This document shows positions 32,489 through 43,456 of a stretch of DNA of 64,000 nucleotides, one piece after another (the first letter of the stretch is position 1; each line of letters begins with the position of its first letter). Origin of the DNA: Thelonectria olida (lineage: Eukaryota > Ascomycota > Sordariomycetes > Hypocreales > Nectriaceae); contig JAGPYM010000051.1 of the NCBI GenBank assembly GCA_020736575.1, forward strand, positions 62,001 to 126,000. Direction: 5' to 3'. The notes beneath the pieces were generated by a model. That model was not told the DNA's origin, made no database searches, and worked only from the letters and a program-made list of their open reading frames with translations. The position numbers were made by a program, and so were the translations under genes.

Positions 32489-34337
32489 GGTTAGATGATT
32501 TTTGTCCGTGCTTTCTGACTGCTTCGTGCGATGGCCCCTCTAGGTGTAAGCAGAAATGCGGCTCCGGTGTTGATGATTCGGGATGCCAAGTTGGCCTGAC
32601 CGAGTTGCCAGAAGGATTAGAGAGGGAAGAAGGGTTTGAGAGGGAAGAAGGGAAATGGTATTTATTTGGTTTTGTTACGGGGATGGTAGTACTCGATGAT
32701 GTTGATAGGGCTGGATGGTTTGCTGTGAATCGGTGTTCAGTTTCGACTACGGTTACACTCAAGCCCTCGATGTTCGGAGATTTCACAATGCTCACGTTTG
32801 ACGGGGATGAATGAATATTTGTGGAACCGGCACTCATGTTCATGTATTCAGGACAGTGACCGACGGACGATAAACGGTAGCTATTATAAGTAGTTAATTT
32901 GAGCAGCAGTAGAGTTTAGGGTTCTGTTGTCATCTGCCGCATCGGCATTGGATAGAAGACAGCAAGCTGCAAAAGTGGAGAAATAAAACCAGACTAGTGA
33001 GACTGAGGAGCAAACATCCATGACGACAATCAGACCAAAAGGTTAGGTACGGTAGCTTTCCGTGAGGCGCTGCGCTGCGATACCCAAGGACATCATTTGA
33101 TCGGGTTAGACATGTCAAGAACAAATGGTCAGTTGCAGCCTAAAGCAGTCATGTGAAAGCCTTGTTCAGGCAACAAGATGCCGTTTCCCGCTATGTGAAT
33201 GGGAGCGAGCGAGTACAGAGTTGGAGAGACTGTGGCACAAGCAAAGCTTTGGACCTCGTTCGCAGCCAACGGGAAGTCAAAGCCAAGGCAAACCTTCAAA
33301 AGCTCCTCTATTTGCTACCCCTCAGTTGAGACCGCCAAGAGTTTAGTTTGCCTGGTGGCGAACTGACATGCGAATTGCCGCAAGATGGTTTCTGGGTCTG
33401 ATGATGCTCGAAACACTCATTCCTGGCGACTTGCGTCTTAGACTTTCCAGACTCACGTCTGTTCGCCTCGTCGATTGCCTCTCCCTTCAAAATCAAACCG
33501 GCTCATACATGCTCTGAATACTTGCCGGCGTCAGATCTTGGACCAATCTAGGCCAAGGTTCCTGACGGGCTTCCATACCATAGTAAGTATTGTGCTCTCC
33601 TTCAACCATCGGCGCTAACGCTTTCCCCGTTCCTTGCCATCGGCCATAGACTAAACGTCGCTGTGGTACCATGAGGCGTAAATTCCTTCGACAAAACTTG
33701 CGTCCGTAATACACATGGCCCAGCCAGTGTTCCGTTTCGCTTCATGTCATCCTTAACGATGCTTTATCGTATGCTTTCCGCCTCGACAGGGAACGAAAAA
33801 AAGAGCTGTCGTCTAGTAAAGGCCCAAGCACAGCTTACTACTCGACCATGTTCAGAAAGAACACTAATCTGCCCATGCAACTCTGTTGTTAGCCATTGCC
33901 ACAATTGAAGCCAGCGGAGTGGGTTTGACTAGGCACATAACTGGCACTCGAGAGCAGGGTTACGGAAAGCATCAAGATAGTCAGTTCCAGTTATTGGGGT
34001 GGAGTTGGAAGACTCTCGAAGAAGCTTGCCTGTTCCCCTCCCATCCGCCCGCTGAGGAGCGCCTGAGACTCCAGTTCACAGCCCGCTTCCGCCACTGCTT
34101 TGACTTATTTTGGGCCAATCCAGTCATGAACTTTCGATGACGGGTCTCCCAAGTTCCATTCAAGGATGGCACCCGGAATGATGATGACGCCTCCTTGACG
34201 TCATAATCCTTCGGGTAAAGGGCCCTGAACATCTAATTCCGCCGGGCATCGCTTCTCCTTTACGCCATCGTCACGACGACCTTCCCCAAATCTGTCGGCC
34301 TTAGTTTCGTTGCTTCGCCCTTGTCTAGCGGTCACAA
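32489..34337. other. no gene recognised
   Basis: A short tandem duplication (GAGAGGGAAGAAGGG) at 32620-32655. Various frames at 32605-34240 on both strands have no recognisable features. The final part is the promoter of the MFS gene. Confidence 0.4.
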
Positions 34338-36046
34338 ATGTCGCTCGCTCAGCATGTTACCCAAATTGAAGGCTTTGACTACGAAGGCCCTGCGAATACA
34401 AGGAGTAATGGGAACCTCAACCGCAACGATAGCGCAGCCAACGAGCCATGTTTGGGAGTGGAAGATGCCCACAGATCGGAGTGGCGACGCATGAGGTTTG
34501 CACCCGTTGAGATTACGCAGGAAGAAACTCGCATCGCGGCATACAAAGTCTCAAAATCCAAGCGATACGGTACGGTTAAACTTTTATCGTGAGAATGGCT
34601 ATCGAGATCTGACCAAGAATCTTCCAGCTCAAGCGGCGACGGCCGTACTAACCTGCTGGCTTGCATCTGGCATCGCATTTGGCTTCGCGGCTCTCAAACC
34701 CGTCTTGACAGCTGAAGGTGTATATCATGAACTCTGCCGGAATGACGAGATGACGGGATTTGACGATGAGCCGAGCCTTGAGGTTCCCTGCGCCGAGCAA
34801 GATATGCGCCTGAACCTCTTCTTCATCTGTGGCTCAATTGCCACTAACATATCATCTCTTTTCGCCGGAACTGCCCTCGATCGGTTCGGGAGATGCGCAT
34901 GCTGGAGAGCATCGTGTGTCTTTCTAGTCCTCGGCTCCCTACTGATGGGTTTTTCCTTCGCCATCCTGGAATTCGATGGTTACCTTCTGTGCAATGTTTT
35001 TCTAGCTCTTGGGGGGCCTTCCTTATTTGTCCCTAGCTTTCAACTTGCCAATGCGTTCCCCAAGCATTCGGGGTTGGTGGTTGCCCTCATCACTGGAGCT
35101 TTTGATGCATCCGCCGCCGTTTTCCTCTTCTATCGCATGGCATACGATGCGTCTGGTGGCAAGTTCTCACTAGAGAAATTCTTCTTTAGCTACCTTATGG
35201 TTCCGGTGCTAATTCTTTTGGCCGAATTCTTGTTGATGCCATCTCGTGCATACCACACCATGGTGGGGTTTACGAGGAAGATTGAAAAGGCCCAAGATCG
35301 TACTCGTGATGTCCACGACTCGGATGAAGTTATCTCGGACGCGGGAGAGTTGACGCGAGTGCGGAGTGCTCGTGCTAATAAACGCAAAGCTAAGCCTGAG
35401 AAGATCGAAGAACTTGTCGGTGATAACGAGCACCGAGAACAGCGCATCAAGATTGTGGAGGAGTGCCAGGAGGCGAGCGGTGTCTGGGGTGTTCTCCACG
35501 GTGTCCCAGCCCATCAACAGATGCTCTCGCCCTGGTTCATTCTCATCCTATTATTGACCGTGCTTCAGATGCTTCGGATGAACTACTTCATTGCCACCAT
35601 TAGAGCACAGTACAGGTATATGTTGGAGTCAGAAGTTGCGGCTGAGGGGATCAACGAGTTCTTTGGTGTAGCCCTGCCCTTGGGAGGTGTCTCTTCCACC
35701 CCTTTCATCGGACTGCTACTCAATAACCTGAGTGTGCCCAACACATTTGGAGTCTTGACGCTGTTCATCATCGTTATTGGAACTCTCAATTGCTTGCCTT
35801 TACTTTGGGCAGGATATGCTACCGTCGTGGCATTCGTCATCTTCCGTCCCCTCTACTACTCTGCAATCTTGTAAGTGCACCCAGCGCGATGCCGATTCCC
35901 TTACTGACGCGCTTTCTAGCGATTACGCCACGAAGGTTTTTTTGGCTTTGCTAACTTCGGTCGCATATACGGGACCATCGTCTGTCTCTCTGGAATGGTC
36001 AATTTCGTCCAGTCAGGCCTTGATGCCCTTGCCCATGGGCCTCTAG
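34338..36046 (+). CDS. MFS transporter of the FMP42/SLC43-like group, 3'-truncated
   Basis: Exon 1 34338-34569, exon 2 34628-35870, exon 3 35920-36046. A hydrophilic start is followed by about eleven membrane helices (VLTCWLASGIAFGFAALKPV, LFFICGSIATNISSLFAG with the MFS-loop-like ALDRFGR, and so on) and a long charged loop in the middle (about residues 295-365), as in yeast YMR221C/FMP42-type carriers. The substrate is unknown; relatives in animals move amino acids. Exon 3 reads DYATKVF and then runs out of frame because of a 7-T run at 35937-35943. Corrected, it would read FGFANFGRIYGTIVCLSG and then stop at a hAT terminus starting at 36050. The last membrane helix or helices are missing, so function is doubtful. 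Confidence 0.75.
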
Positions 36047-36049
36047 ATG

Positions 36050-36436
36050 CAGTGTTGCGAATGATATAAACAATACGTATATTGGCAATATGGACCACTC
36101 GCAATATTATTGTATTGCCAAGTGGCGCGTATTGTATTACGCAATATGGCATTGATCGATATTGTATTGTATTGCCAAGAACCCAGTGTGACAATATATC
36201 CCATTTATTACACGTGACCATCATTCCACTGCCGCATCTAAAATATCGCCATCTTGCAAGTCTCGTATCCCAAACCATGACTTTAAGCACTCCAATGCTT
36301 CAATTACATCACTCCCAAGTCAATTTCGACGGTCCGTAATCGTTATCTTTGCCCCAGAGAAGCGTCGTTCGGGCTCCGCAGACATTGCAGGAATTGACAG
36401 TATATCCACGGCCATCTTGCTCAGGCCAGCGCTGCA
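36050..36436 (-). mobile_element. hAT element 2 fragment (terminus plus 3' coding end)
   Basis: Begins with the terminus CAGTGTTGC (36050-36058) of the same family as the intact element at 59192-61887, and matches its first about 390 bp closely, including the end of the transposase gene (reverse complement of the hAT dimerisation segment). It stops abruptly near 36436 where the intact copy continues. It separates the truncated MFS gene from the truncated GATA gene. Confidence 0.85.
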
Positions 36437-36520
36437 CACAATTCAATTCAATCCAAGTCGACCCTTCAACTTGGATTGCCTTGAGCAGTAAAGCCCAGAA
36501 TTGGCTTGAATTGAATTGGC
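36437..36520. repeat. short inverted AATTCAATT repeat at the scar
   Basis: CAATTCAATTCAATCCAAG at about 36440-36460 and the complementary CTTGAATTGAATTGGCTTG at about 36507-36525 form an imperfect inverted repeat directly upstream of the GATA gene frame. It may be the remnant of a further insertion. Confidence 0.4.
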
Positions 36521-37735
36521 TTGAATGAATTGCAAGCTGAACAGGGGTCCACTGTACCCTCCATCTCTGAGGTTATCCAAGGGGCGAAACCAGCGCAATA
36601 CCCTACCGCGCACTGGACCATTCCGCCCAGCTCCGGCCTGCCTTCACCTTTTTCATCAGCCCCCCGATCTTTCTCTGAGGCTGAAAAGCACCACTCTCCA
36701 CAGCCTTTGAACCATGTCTCACTCCCTCCCCGGCAAGGTGCCTTGCCTACCTTCTCTAACTCTCCCCGGCTGCCTTACAACAGCCGACCCTCTTTGCCCT
36801 CAGTCTCTGACCGCCAGCCGACTCCCATCTCCAAGCCCAACATGCTCACCCAACACCTCCATCTGGAGCAGCAAAACGCTCAATCTCATCATATGAACGG
36901 TGTCTATTCTCAGACACCGCCCGTGTCATATCAATCTAGTCAACTTCCTCCTCCCGGCAAAATGCTATTACCTTCGTATCCGATCTCTCCTCAACATGCT
37001 ATTTCACCCCACGCTCCAGGACTCTATGACCCCAGGGTTCCTCCCTGCGTGGAAGAGGATTACTCGGCTCGTGGTAGATGTGACTACAACACTCTCAACA
37101 GACGCTTTGGGAGCTGGAACTACGAAGACTCCTTAGGGCGAGTGAGTACTCGAGATTTGCGCTACTAGTACCATGTCTAATTATTTTCAGGTGGGCACCT
37201 CTGCCCGTATCATCTTCAACTTTGCAGAGGCTTACAGCCTGATTGCCCAAGAGCAGCACGGCGTCCACACTATTCCTGAGAGACTACCTACCGAGCGCGA
37301 GGTTACCGATATGCTTAGTAACGTCGAACTCATCAAGTGTTCAGTTGCACAAGTCCGAGACTTGGTCCAGACCTCGATTCAGAATGAGCGAGCTCGGGAA
37401 GGAGCGACGAAGGGTTACGATGACGAACACGATGTGCCTATGTACGGAGATGCAATGAAGCCCCAACACGGCATCACCGAAGTCAAGAAGCGGCGTGGTG
37501 TAAGTATGGGTCCGTTTCAGAGAAAAGCTAAGGCTAACATTGAGTCCAGCGTGCAGGTCCTCCTGGCAGATGCCACAGCTGCAGCCGAACTAACACCCCA
37601 GAGTGGAGACGCGGACCTGATGGTGCTCGAACGCTCTGCAATGCCTGTGGTCTTCACTACGCCAAGCTGGAGAGAAAGCGACAACTAGAAGCGAGATCTA
37701 TCCGTCCGAAACCCGATGACGGTATCCGACTCTGA
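36521..37735 (+). CDS. nsdD: NsdD-like GATA transcription factor, 5'-truncated
   Basis: Exons 36521-37141, 37191-37499 and 37550-37735 join in frame to a TGA at 37733. Order: Pro/Ser-rich region; the conserved helical block ERLPTEREVTDMLSNVELIK with VRDLVQTSIQNERAREGA; DVPMYGD and EVKKRRGRAGPPG; then a GATA finger C-x2-C-x18-C-x2-C (CHSC...CNAC) with TPEWRRGPDG and LHYAKLERKRQLE. This is the NsdD/SUB-1 type, which controls sexual development and conidiation. The upstream frame has no ATG before 36842, and sequence before about 36525 is repeat-derived, so the normal start is lost. From 36842 a 264-residue protein with the whole finger could still be made. Confidence 0.8.
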
Positions 37736-38478
37736 GGCTCACCGCCTCTGCGCCCCTTCAAGCTGCACACGACGCTTTAGGAATCCTAAAAAGCATGTGT
37801 GAAGCTACGCAACTTTCGACCCTCGCCACGCGAATAATATTCCCCTTTACATTCATGACGATTTCGAACCTGATTACAGAACTCTAGAACTCCCGATATA
37901 TGATACCCCGAGTGCTTGCCCTACCCACCAAAATCAGCTTCAAGACGGAGGACTACCGTTACTTCAATCGAGTGATTGGGACCCGACGTTCCAAGATGAC
38001 GAGCTCAACCCAACTTGTATTCATTATTACATCGAGTGGAAGCTTGAACTCAAGAAGGGAAGACTGTCGAAGCTCAGAACGCAGAAGTCGACCATACTAT
38101 GACCCCGTGATATTGAACTGCCCTTGGCAACAAAGCAGAGCAGCTGCCGTGCTTCTCAGAACTCCGGGCCAGCCTCGCCAGCCTCCCAGCCAGTCAGTGT
38201 CCCGACTGTGGACCTGCTATAAGAGTCTTTGGGGCCGAGTCCACGAACGAGGTGCCAGGTTTTGTGAGGATCACGACCATTTCTCAAGCAATAATGGATG
38301 GAATCTAAGATGTCTGTGTGTTGTAGATGTCGTCAGTCATGACTAACTCCAAGAGGACAAACAACTCACCAACTCGTCACCTCTGTCTTCCATGCCCTTC
38401 GTCCCTAGGAAGCCTCCACCCACACGATGATCACCATCATCAGAGTCACAATCACCGCCCGGGCCCCTCCCTCTCTCT
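37736..38478 (+). pseudogene. fragment of a fungal multicopy hypothetical gene
   Basis: Around 37908-38085 one frame reads LQSSDWDPTFQDDELNP, then CIHYYIEWKLELKKGRLS. This resembles the start of a multicopy fungal hypothetical family with the motif HYSIEWK that I recall but cannot name. The frame ends in a stop and no further part of the family was found. The rest of the interval has no gene. Probably a relic. Confidence 0.35.
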
Positions 38479-38697
38479 CTACCACTTCCTAGACGCCCGG
38501 GTTAGCTTCCGCGCCAGATCGGCTCTCTCCTCCCTCGCATTGCGACAAACACCACACTCGCTTTGAACCACCTCGCCTGTCACCTTCGACACGAACTTGC
38601 CGCACATGGCCCAGCACGGCGTCATCTCCACGGGCTGCTCGCCCACGCGCCGCCCGCATGCCTGACAGATGAGCGTGCCCAGGTTGGTGAAGCACAT
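38479..38697 (-). CDS. small cysteine protein B (72 aa)
   Basis: ATG at 38697. Cysteines at 2, 11, 14, 28, 32, 48 and 51, the same register as protein A (32162-32488). Between them lie conserved T4, Q12, R16, G19-E20 and V23. The C-terminal 20 residues are a basic helix (REERADLARKLTRASRKW). No signal peptide. The two C-x2-C pairs suggest a single zinc site or a treble-clef-like fold. It has no tail like that of protein A. Function unknown. Confidence 0.6.
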   Translation of the reverse strand: MCFTNLGTLICQACGRRVGEQPVEMTPCWAMCGKFVSKVTGEVVQSECGVCRNAREERADLARKLTRASRKW

Positions 38698-39355
38698 GCT
38701 GGTCCTTTGGTGTATTTATGTGCTTGTTCTCGGCGGGCAAAAAAGGGTGTTTTCAATTCTTCTCACCAGTCTTATAGTTCAGGTAAGACAAGGTCAGCTA
38801 GTGGGGCGTTTAGAGACGTGGACTTCATGAGGGTGGCGGGGTATCGGGACATCAACGTCAAGTGCGAAAGAGGATGGAAGGGATGGAATTGCCGCGGCCA
38901 GTTTGAACGAAGGGAGGCCGTTAACAATGCAGAGCGTAAGGTTCGTCGTGGCGAAGCGGCTTGAAGGGCCAGGCTTGGAGTAATTATATGTTTCGGCACG
39001 CGAATCAGGGACGCGGTCGCCCTTGGGCTGCTGGGCACACGGTGATGGCGCTGGTGGCCTTCTATCCTGTCTGACGGTGGTGGCTCACTTCGCGGCGGCC
39101 GGCATTCTAGCGCCGATTCACAGTACGATCGACGGTAACGGGGATCTTGCCTGACTCATATTGATGAGAATAAGGTCTCTGAGAACCTTGCCTCGGCATT
39201 CGGGTAGTCTTCCGCCACTTGTATGGCCCCTGGAGTCATTAGCGACGAAGGCTAAAGTGTCCATTTATTGGTGACCTCACGAGTCAAGAGGGACAGAGTG
39301 TGTATGGTTTGGCCGCAACGGGCCACCTGTCGCTGCGGTCTTATACGTAAACGCG
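38698..39355. other. no gene recognised
   Basis: Upstream region of the small cysteine gene and 3' flank of the recombinase. Short opposing frames only. Confidence 0.4.
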
Positions 39356-40231
39356 TTAGACCGTAGCGTCAGAGAGGGCCCAAATGACCCGGGCCAAACT
39401 AGGATGGTGGAGGGGACGGTGGTGGAACCAGCAGAGACAGCGGAGCCGGCGAGCCTTTCTGGAACTGGTGGTTGAGCTGTATAGGACTGACGTGTTCGTC
39501 GTGAAATACACCCTGAAAGCCCCCGAGGTCCATCTCCCAAGCACCTGAATCTGGTCGTCGAGGATCCCACTATCGTGCGCATGTTGCGCCGCACCCTTCC
39601 GAAAACTGTGGCCTGAGTAGTCATCCGTCTGTAACCAAAGTGCTCTCAGCTTAGTAGAAAAGGTAGAGAGGAAGTTGCTGCGACTAAATGGTCGTCTGTG
39701 GAAGGAGAACAACGGGGCGTCGGGTCCTCTGGGGTCGAGAAGTAGCAGCTTCTGAAGCGCGTCTACCGGGCATGCTCCGTCTCCTGTTTTCGCAAGAATG
39801 ATCTGTACTCCTTCGTGGCGGCGGTCCGTCTTACTCCGCTTGAGTGTGAGTTGCGCATGGTCTAACGAGAACGAGAATCTGATGTCTGAGCGCGTTAGCT
39901 TTGTTGCTAAGAAGATAGAAGGTGTGCCGATGCGGAGGAACGCAGCAAACGCCACCCGGCAGGCGGTTGCGAAGTTTAAGTCGTCCTTGAGGTCTGTAGT
40001 CATCTCCGAGGACTGTAACGGAAGTGTAGCTATGCCTGCTGATAGTTTCGTAATGGCCTCGCGCGAAATGGGCTTTCTGACCCGTACTTTGGTCGTTGGG
40101 GTAAGTCTTCTCGCGCCGTCGATGAGACGCCGAAAGTGTTTGTTATCAAAGAGTTTATCATTAAGGAAGTTATCAACATGGTAGGCTCGGAGCGCGTTAC
40201 TCAGCATTCTAATATCGTTAACTTGCCCCAT
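39356..40231 (-). CDS. tyrosine recombinase of a eukaryotic mobile element (DIRS/Ngaro- or Crypton-like)
   Basis: ATG at 40231, 291 codons without stop. The catalytic set of the phage-integrase fold is complete: Arg in AAFLRIGT, Lys in RSKTDR, H-x2-R in GHSFRKGAA, Trp in LGRW (replacing the second His) and Tyr in FRVYF. The part before it (IRMLSNALRAYHVDNF) looks like the end of the SAM-like core-binding domain; its first half is missing because a stop lies 15 codons upstream. The HSFRKGAA and LGRW signatures are those of recombinases from DIRS/Ngaro or Crypton elements. No reverse transcriptase is adjacent, and I found no element termini. It is unlike the DUF3435 captains of Starship elements. 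Confidence 0.65.
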   Translation of the reverse strand: MGQVNDIRMLSNALRAYHVDNFLNDKLFDNKHFRRLIDGARRLTPTTKVRVRKPISREAITKLSAGIATLPLQSSEMTTDLKDDLNFATACRVAFAAFLRIGTPSIFLATKLTRSDIRFSFSLDHAQLTLKRSKTDRRHEGVQIILAKTGDGACPVDALQKLLLLDPRGPDAPLFSFHRRPFSRSNFLSTFSTKLRALWLQTDDYSGHSFRKGAAQHAHDSGILDDQIQVLGRWTSGAFRVYFTTNTSVLYSSTTSSRKARRLRCLCWFHHRPLHHPSLARVIWALSDATV

Positions 40232-41094
40232 AAATGCTCCGCCAGATTCATAATATTATCTCCTTTCCTAATATTCCCTGGCAAAAGCGTGCTAAGTCAT
40301 AGTACTGGCTTCGCTAATCTCGGACGAGAGCGCATAGGTCGAATTTCCATCTCAAAAGACAACATCACATATTCAATGCCTCGCGACAAAAATCTTCATG
40401 GTACCCCTCAGTCCGACCAAGGCAGCGTGACAGCGGCATCAATTGGAAGACTTAGGTTAGTGAACGTTGCTCTTGCTATTGAAAGACGTCGGCTGCAGGA
40501 AGAGCGCGCAAGGCTCAAGACTCTTCTGTCGGGGCACCTATCTCGGAGGGATTGTCGTATAGACCAGCGTCAGTGATCTGGCGTCAACATACGTGCCTGG
40601 AGCAACCCGATGTATATTAGAGAGCAACTTTCTCTAGAGAACAACGAAAACGAGGCGTATTTTCCACACACAATATATCATATTCGACCGGAGACTAGGT
40701 CGTTCCAAGACTATTAGATTAGATCAGAATGCTATAGTTGGTTAAGCGCTGACGGTATGGGGTCGGCTGGCGTGACGGCAGCCGTGGGATACTTGGGGCA
40801 AGAATCAGGAGGGGCTGGTGCATTTGCGACCAAGTGCTGGAAAATAAAGTAATGACAGGTGCAGATGGGACTTGTAATAGCATGTATGTACTCACTAGTA
40901 GTAGATATGATATTGATTTTGTACTCGTATCTGGTGCGGTATTGTCTATCTTCGGCAGGATGGTGGTAGTGAGGCATATTGTTCATCAGCTTGAGCTGGT
41001 CTTAGGGTTCGATGACCCTCACCAATAATGTTGGGGAGCGAGACCTGCGACCCCAACGCGCGTTCTACGTTGAGGGCAATCAGAGGGAGGAATC
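40232..41094. other. no gene recognised
   Basis: The missing 5' part of the recombinase might have been here, but no continuing frame was found. A plus-strand frame at 40136-40576 has no family features. Confidence 0.35.
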
Positions 41095-41415
41095 ATTGCT
41101 TTGGAGTTGATGTGACTGAGCAAATGCCACGACGGGCCACTGCCAGGCGACGCTCGATGTAGGTAGGGTCCCCTATACTATCCGATTCGACGAGACAGGC
41201 GCTCGTCTTCTTACGGATATTGGCACTTTCGACCTGATCGTGCCCTCGCCCTCCCCCTTGCCCTCGCCACCCGCTGCACTTCCTGCACCAGGTCCTCCGC
41301 ATCACCCGGGTCAAGGCTATGGCATCAGTGTCGATGGCGTATGGATCACATATCAAGGTCGGAACCAGCTCTGGCTCCCGTCAGAGTATCGTGTAGACGC
41401 CAGCGATCGCAGCAT
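41095..41415 (+). pseudogene. C-terminal WD40 remnant of a STAND/NLR-type gene
   Basis: One frame reads IRFDETGARLLTDIGTF, then a proline-rich linker, then GYGISVDGVWITYQGRNQLW, followed by LPSEYR. This is how the last WD40 blades of fungal NACHT-WD40 (STAND) proteins end, with the W-I-T and L-W-L-P residues. No NACHT, WD40 array or effector domain remains in the window, so this is a relic of a nonself-recognition-type gene. Confidence 0.55.
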
Positions 41416-41870
41416 CGACTGTCGCTCTCGGCTGAAGAAACGCGGCGCCAGCTCGCGTTGGCTGGCTTCACGGATATTGATGAGATAGTCATTAAGGTAT
41501 GTTACTGTCCTTGGTCCGAGGATCGCCATGAGAGAGAGGAAGGAAAGGAAAGAAAAGAGGGTAAAACTTGACATCATCGAAGTTGATAAGTAAAGTAGTG
41601 ATATACTGAAGCTGCTGTGCCACTTGCAGAGGCAATGGCGAGGATCAAGTCGATCGAAACAAAGGACACAGGAGCTAAGCAGCTCCAGACTACTACTGTA
41701 CAAAGATGAAGGTGAGAGGTGTGTCCCCCCCTTTGAGATCCTCATCCTTTCCATCGATCCCCTGACACTGATCCCGTGCAAGGATGAGACTTCCAAGTAC
41801 TGCGAAACTGACTCGTACGAGGGCGCATAGTGTCCCCCAACACCCCGTCTAAAAAGAAAATTTTTTAATC
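41416..41870. other. no gene recognised
   Basis: Convergent 3' region between the WD40 remnant and the DUF3669-like gene. Nothing else seen. Confidence 0.35.
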
Positions 41871-42926
41871 TTAGTCCATAAGCCTACGTGGACCCCTCAA
41901 TCTTTCTAGCTCGTTCATAAACAGAGGTGGTAAAGATCTCAAACCTGAATCATCGCTGCGACCTCTCAGAATATAGCCGCTGATTTGGAGGTATGTGGTC
42001 CGGAAAGTCGTCCATATATCCCGAAGCCCATATAAGTTAATATATTTAGGCCAATATGGCTCATTGTGAACCACTGCGTCAACTAACTGCGTCATTACGT
42101 CCTGAGGTGCTGATGTGAAGGTTCTACATTCGCCAAAATCCATTAACCATAGCTTAATGTTGCCTTTATTACCGCGGCCGAGGATAAACTCTACTCCTGC
42201 AGCGTCAACACCGCAACGCCAGTGGAATATGGCAAGAGCAGCACCCATGGTAGATGATAGAGCCCGGATGTTGACCTGCTCAGAGTTCAAGAGGTCCACA
42301 TAGGCGATACGGTCGCGCAAATCCGCAGTCCGTTTGTGAGTGAGAGGAGGCTTTGTATCGCCCATGTATACTTTTGCCAGAAAGTGCTCTTCGTCAAGAT
42401 TATGAACGTCTCGATGCCGCAGGTTAGGTAAATGCCGTCTGATCAGCTGTCGGGCGTGGGCCTCGCTAAAAGGGCGAATGTATTCCATCGTGAATCCGGC
42501 GGCCTTCTTCGAGATGCCATTAATAGATTTGAACATTCTATCGTAGTGGGAGTCGGATATTTTTGGGTAGAAGTGATAGCATTCTGGGACGCAAGGAAGA
42601 TCAAGCTTGACTCCGCCGTTGGCGAGTCCTTCGTGGAGTCCCCTGAAAGCAAGTGCAATCTCAACATGGAGTTCATATTCCCGGCGCAACATGGTGGAAT
42701 TTTTTGACACCTTAACAGCGCGGAGTGGAGTGGTAGGAGCAGTAAGATAAACCGATGCAGCCGATTTTTGGGCGAGGAGACGAGCTTGGGGTTCGGATGG
42801 GGTAGGGGGGATGCGCCGTATCGCTCCCCAGAGTCGACCAAGGCAAATCCAGAGGATATGCAAAATTCCCATCGGACGTTGGATCACGCTTGAGGTCTTG
42901 TTCATTGTTGGGAGTGAGGACCACAT
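41871..42926 (-). CDS. DUF3669-domain protein (351 aa)
   Basis: The first ATG is at 42926 (the frame opens earlier but without ATG). Single exon. The N-terminal third is a divergent region with a REYELHVEIALAF helix. The second half shows the DUF3669 pattern: MGAALAIFHWRCGVDAAGVE, FILGRG, IKLWLMDFGECR, VDAVVHNEPYWPKY, and an aromatic end. DUF3669 is a fungal domain, often annotated zinc finger protein, with a kinase-like catalytic-loop-like stretch; its function is unknown. Such genes are multicopy and often lie in accessory regions beside NLR and FunK1 genes, as here. No disruption is seen. Confidence 0.7.
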   Translation of the reverse strand: MWSSLPTMNKTSSVIQRPMGILHILWICLGRLWGAIRRIPPTPSEPQARLLAQKSAASVYLTAPTTPLRAVKVSKNSTMLRREYELHVEIALAFRGLHEGLANGGVKLDLPCVPECYHFYPKISDSHYDRMFKSINGISKKAAGFTMEYIRPFSEAHARQLIRRHLPNLRHRDVHNLDEEHFLAKVYMGDTKPPLTHKRTADLRDRIAYVDLLNSEQVNIRALSSTMGAALAIFHWRCGVDAAGVEFILGRGNKGNIKLWLMDFGECRTFTSAPQDVMTQLVDAVVHNEPYWPKYINLYGLRDIWTTFRTTYLQISGYILRGRSDDSGLRSLPPLFMNELERLRGPRRLMD

Positions 42927-43171
42927 ATCAGACCTGGTGAGGGTAGTGTGCCTCTTAAAAGATTGATATGTGGTAGTTACGCAACTATTAAATACGAACA
43001 AAGGATGAGGCGACAATTATTAAGAATGCAACGCTAGGTTTAACGTAATAGAACGCAATCATGACATCAGCTTTGTGCATACCTAGTCGATGCCTTATTG
43101 CGTGGCCCGTCATGTCGATGTCACTCTTTTGCCGACATGGGACGTCTACGGTCGCTGGCTGTGCAGCAGGT
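42927..43171. other. promoter region of the DUF3669 gene
   Basis: No feature besides the upstream region of the minus-strand gene. Confidence 0.3.
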
Positions 43172-43456
43172 ATTATTGACACTGAGCACGACGCTTTCCA
43201 CCTCGCTGCGGCAATTTTGGAGGTCGCTGACTGGGGCTTTGCTCCAAAGCTCGGATTTTTCGTATTGGACAATGCAGGAAATAATGATACAATGATGAGA
43301 TCAGATCTCTTTCTCTTGGTAAGTATGATTCACTGTCTCTTCTGACTGGTCCTAACACCCACAGGCCTTCTGCGCCGATTTGACATCGGGCAAATATCGC
43401 CATTACGGACCGTCGCAACCGACTTGGGAGTGATGTGATTGAAGCACTGGAATGGT
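43172..43456 (+). mobile_element. hAT element 3, internally deleted fragment
   Basis: 43172-43395 matches the end of exon 1, the intron and the start of exon 2 of the intact hAT at 59192-61887 (HLAAAILEV, LDNAGNNDTMMRS, then CGQ-like R-R-F-D-I). At about 43397 it jumps to the hAT dimerisation segment (ITDRRNRLRSDVIEALEW-type) and ends near 43456. The termini are missing. It is the same family as the copies at 36050, 59192 and 62512. Confidence 0.8.

Noticed and set aside
39356..40231. Starship captain (DUF3435)
   Set aside because: The motif order GHSFRKGAA/LGRW fits DIRS/Ngaro/Crypton recombinases; size and sequence do not fit a captain, and no cargo boundaries are visible.
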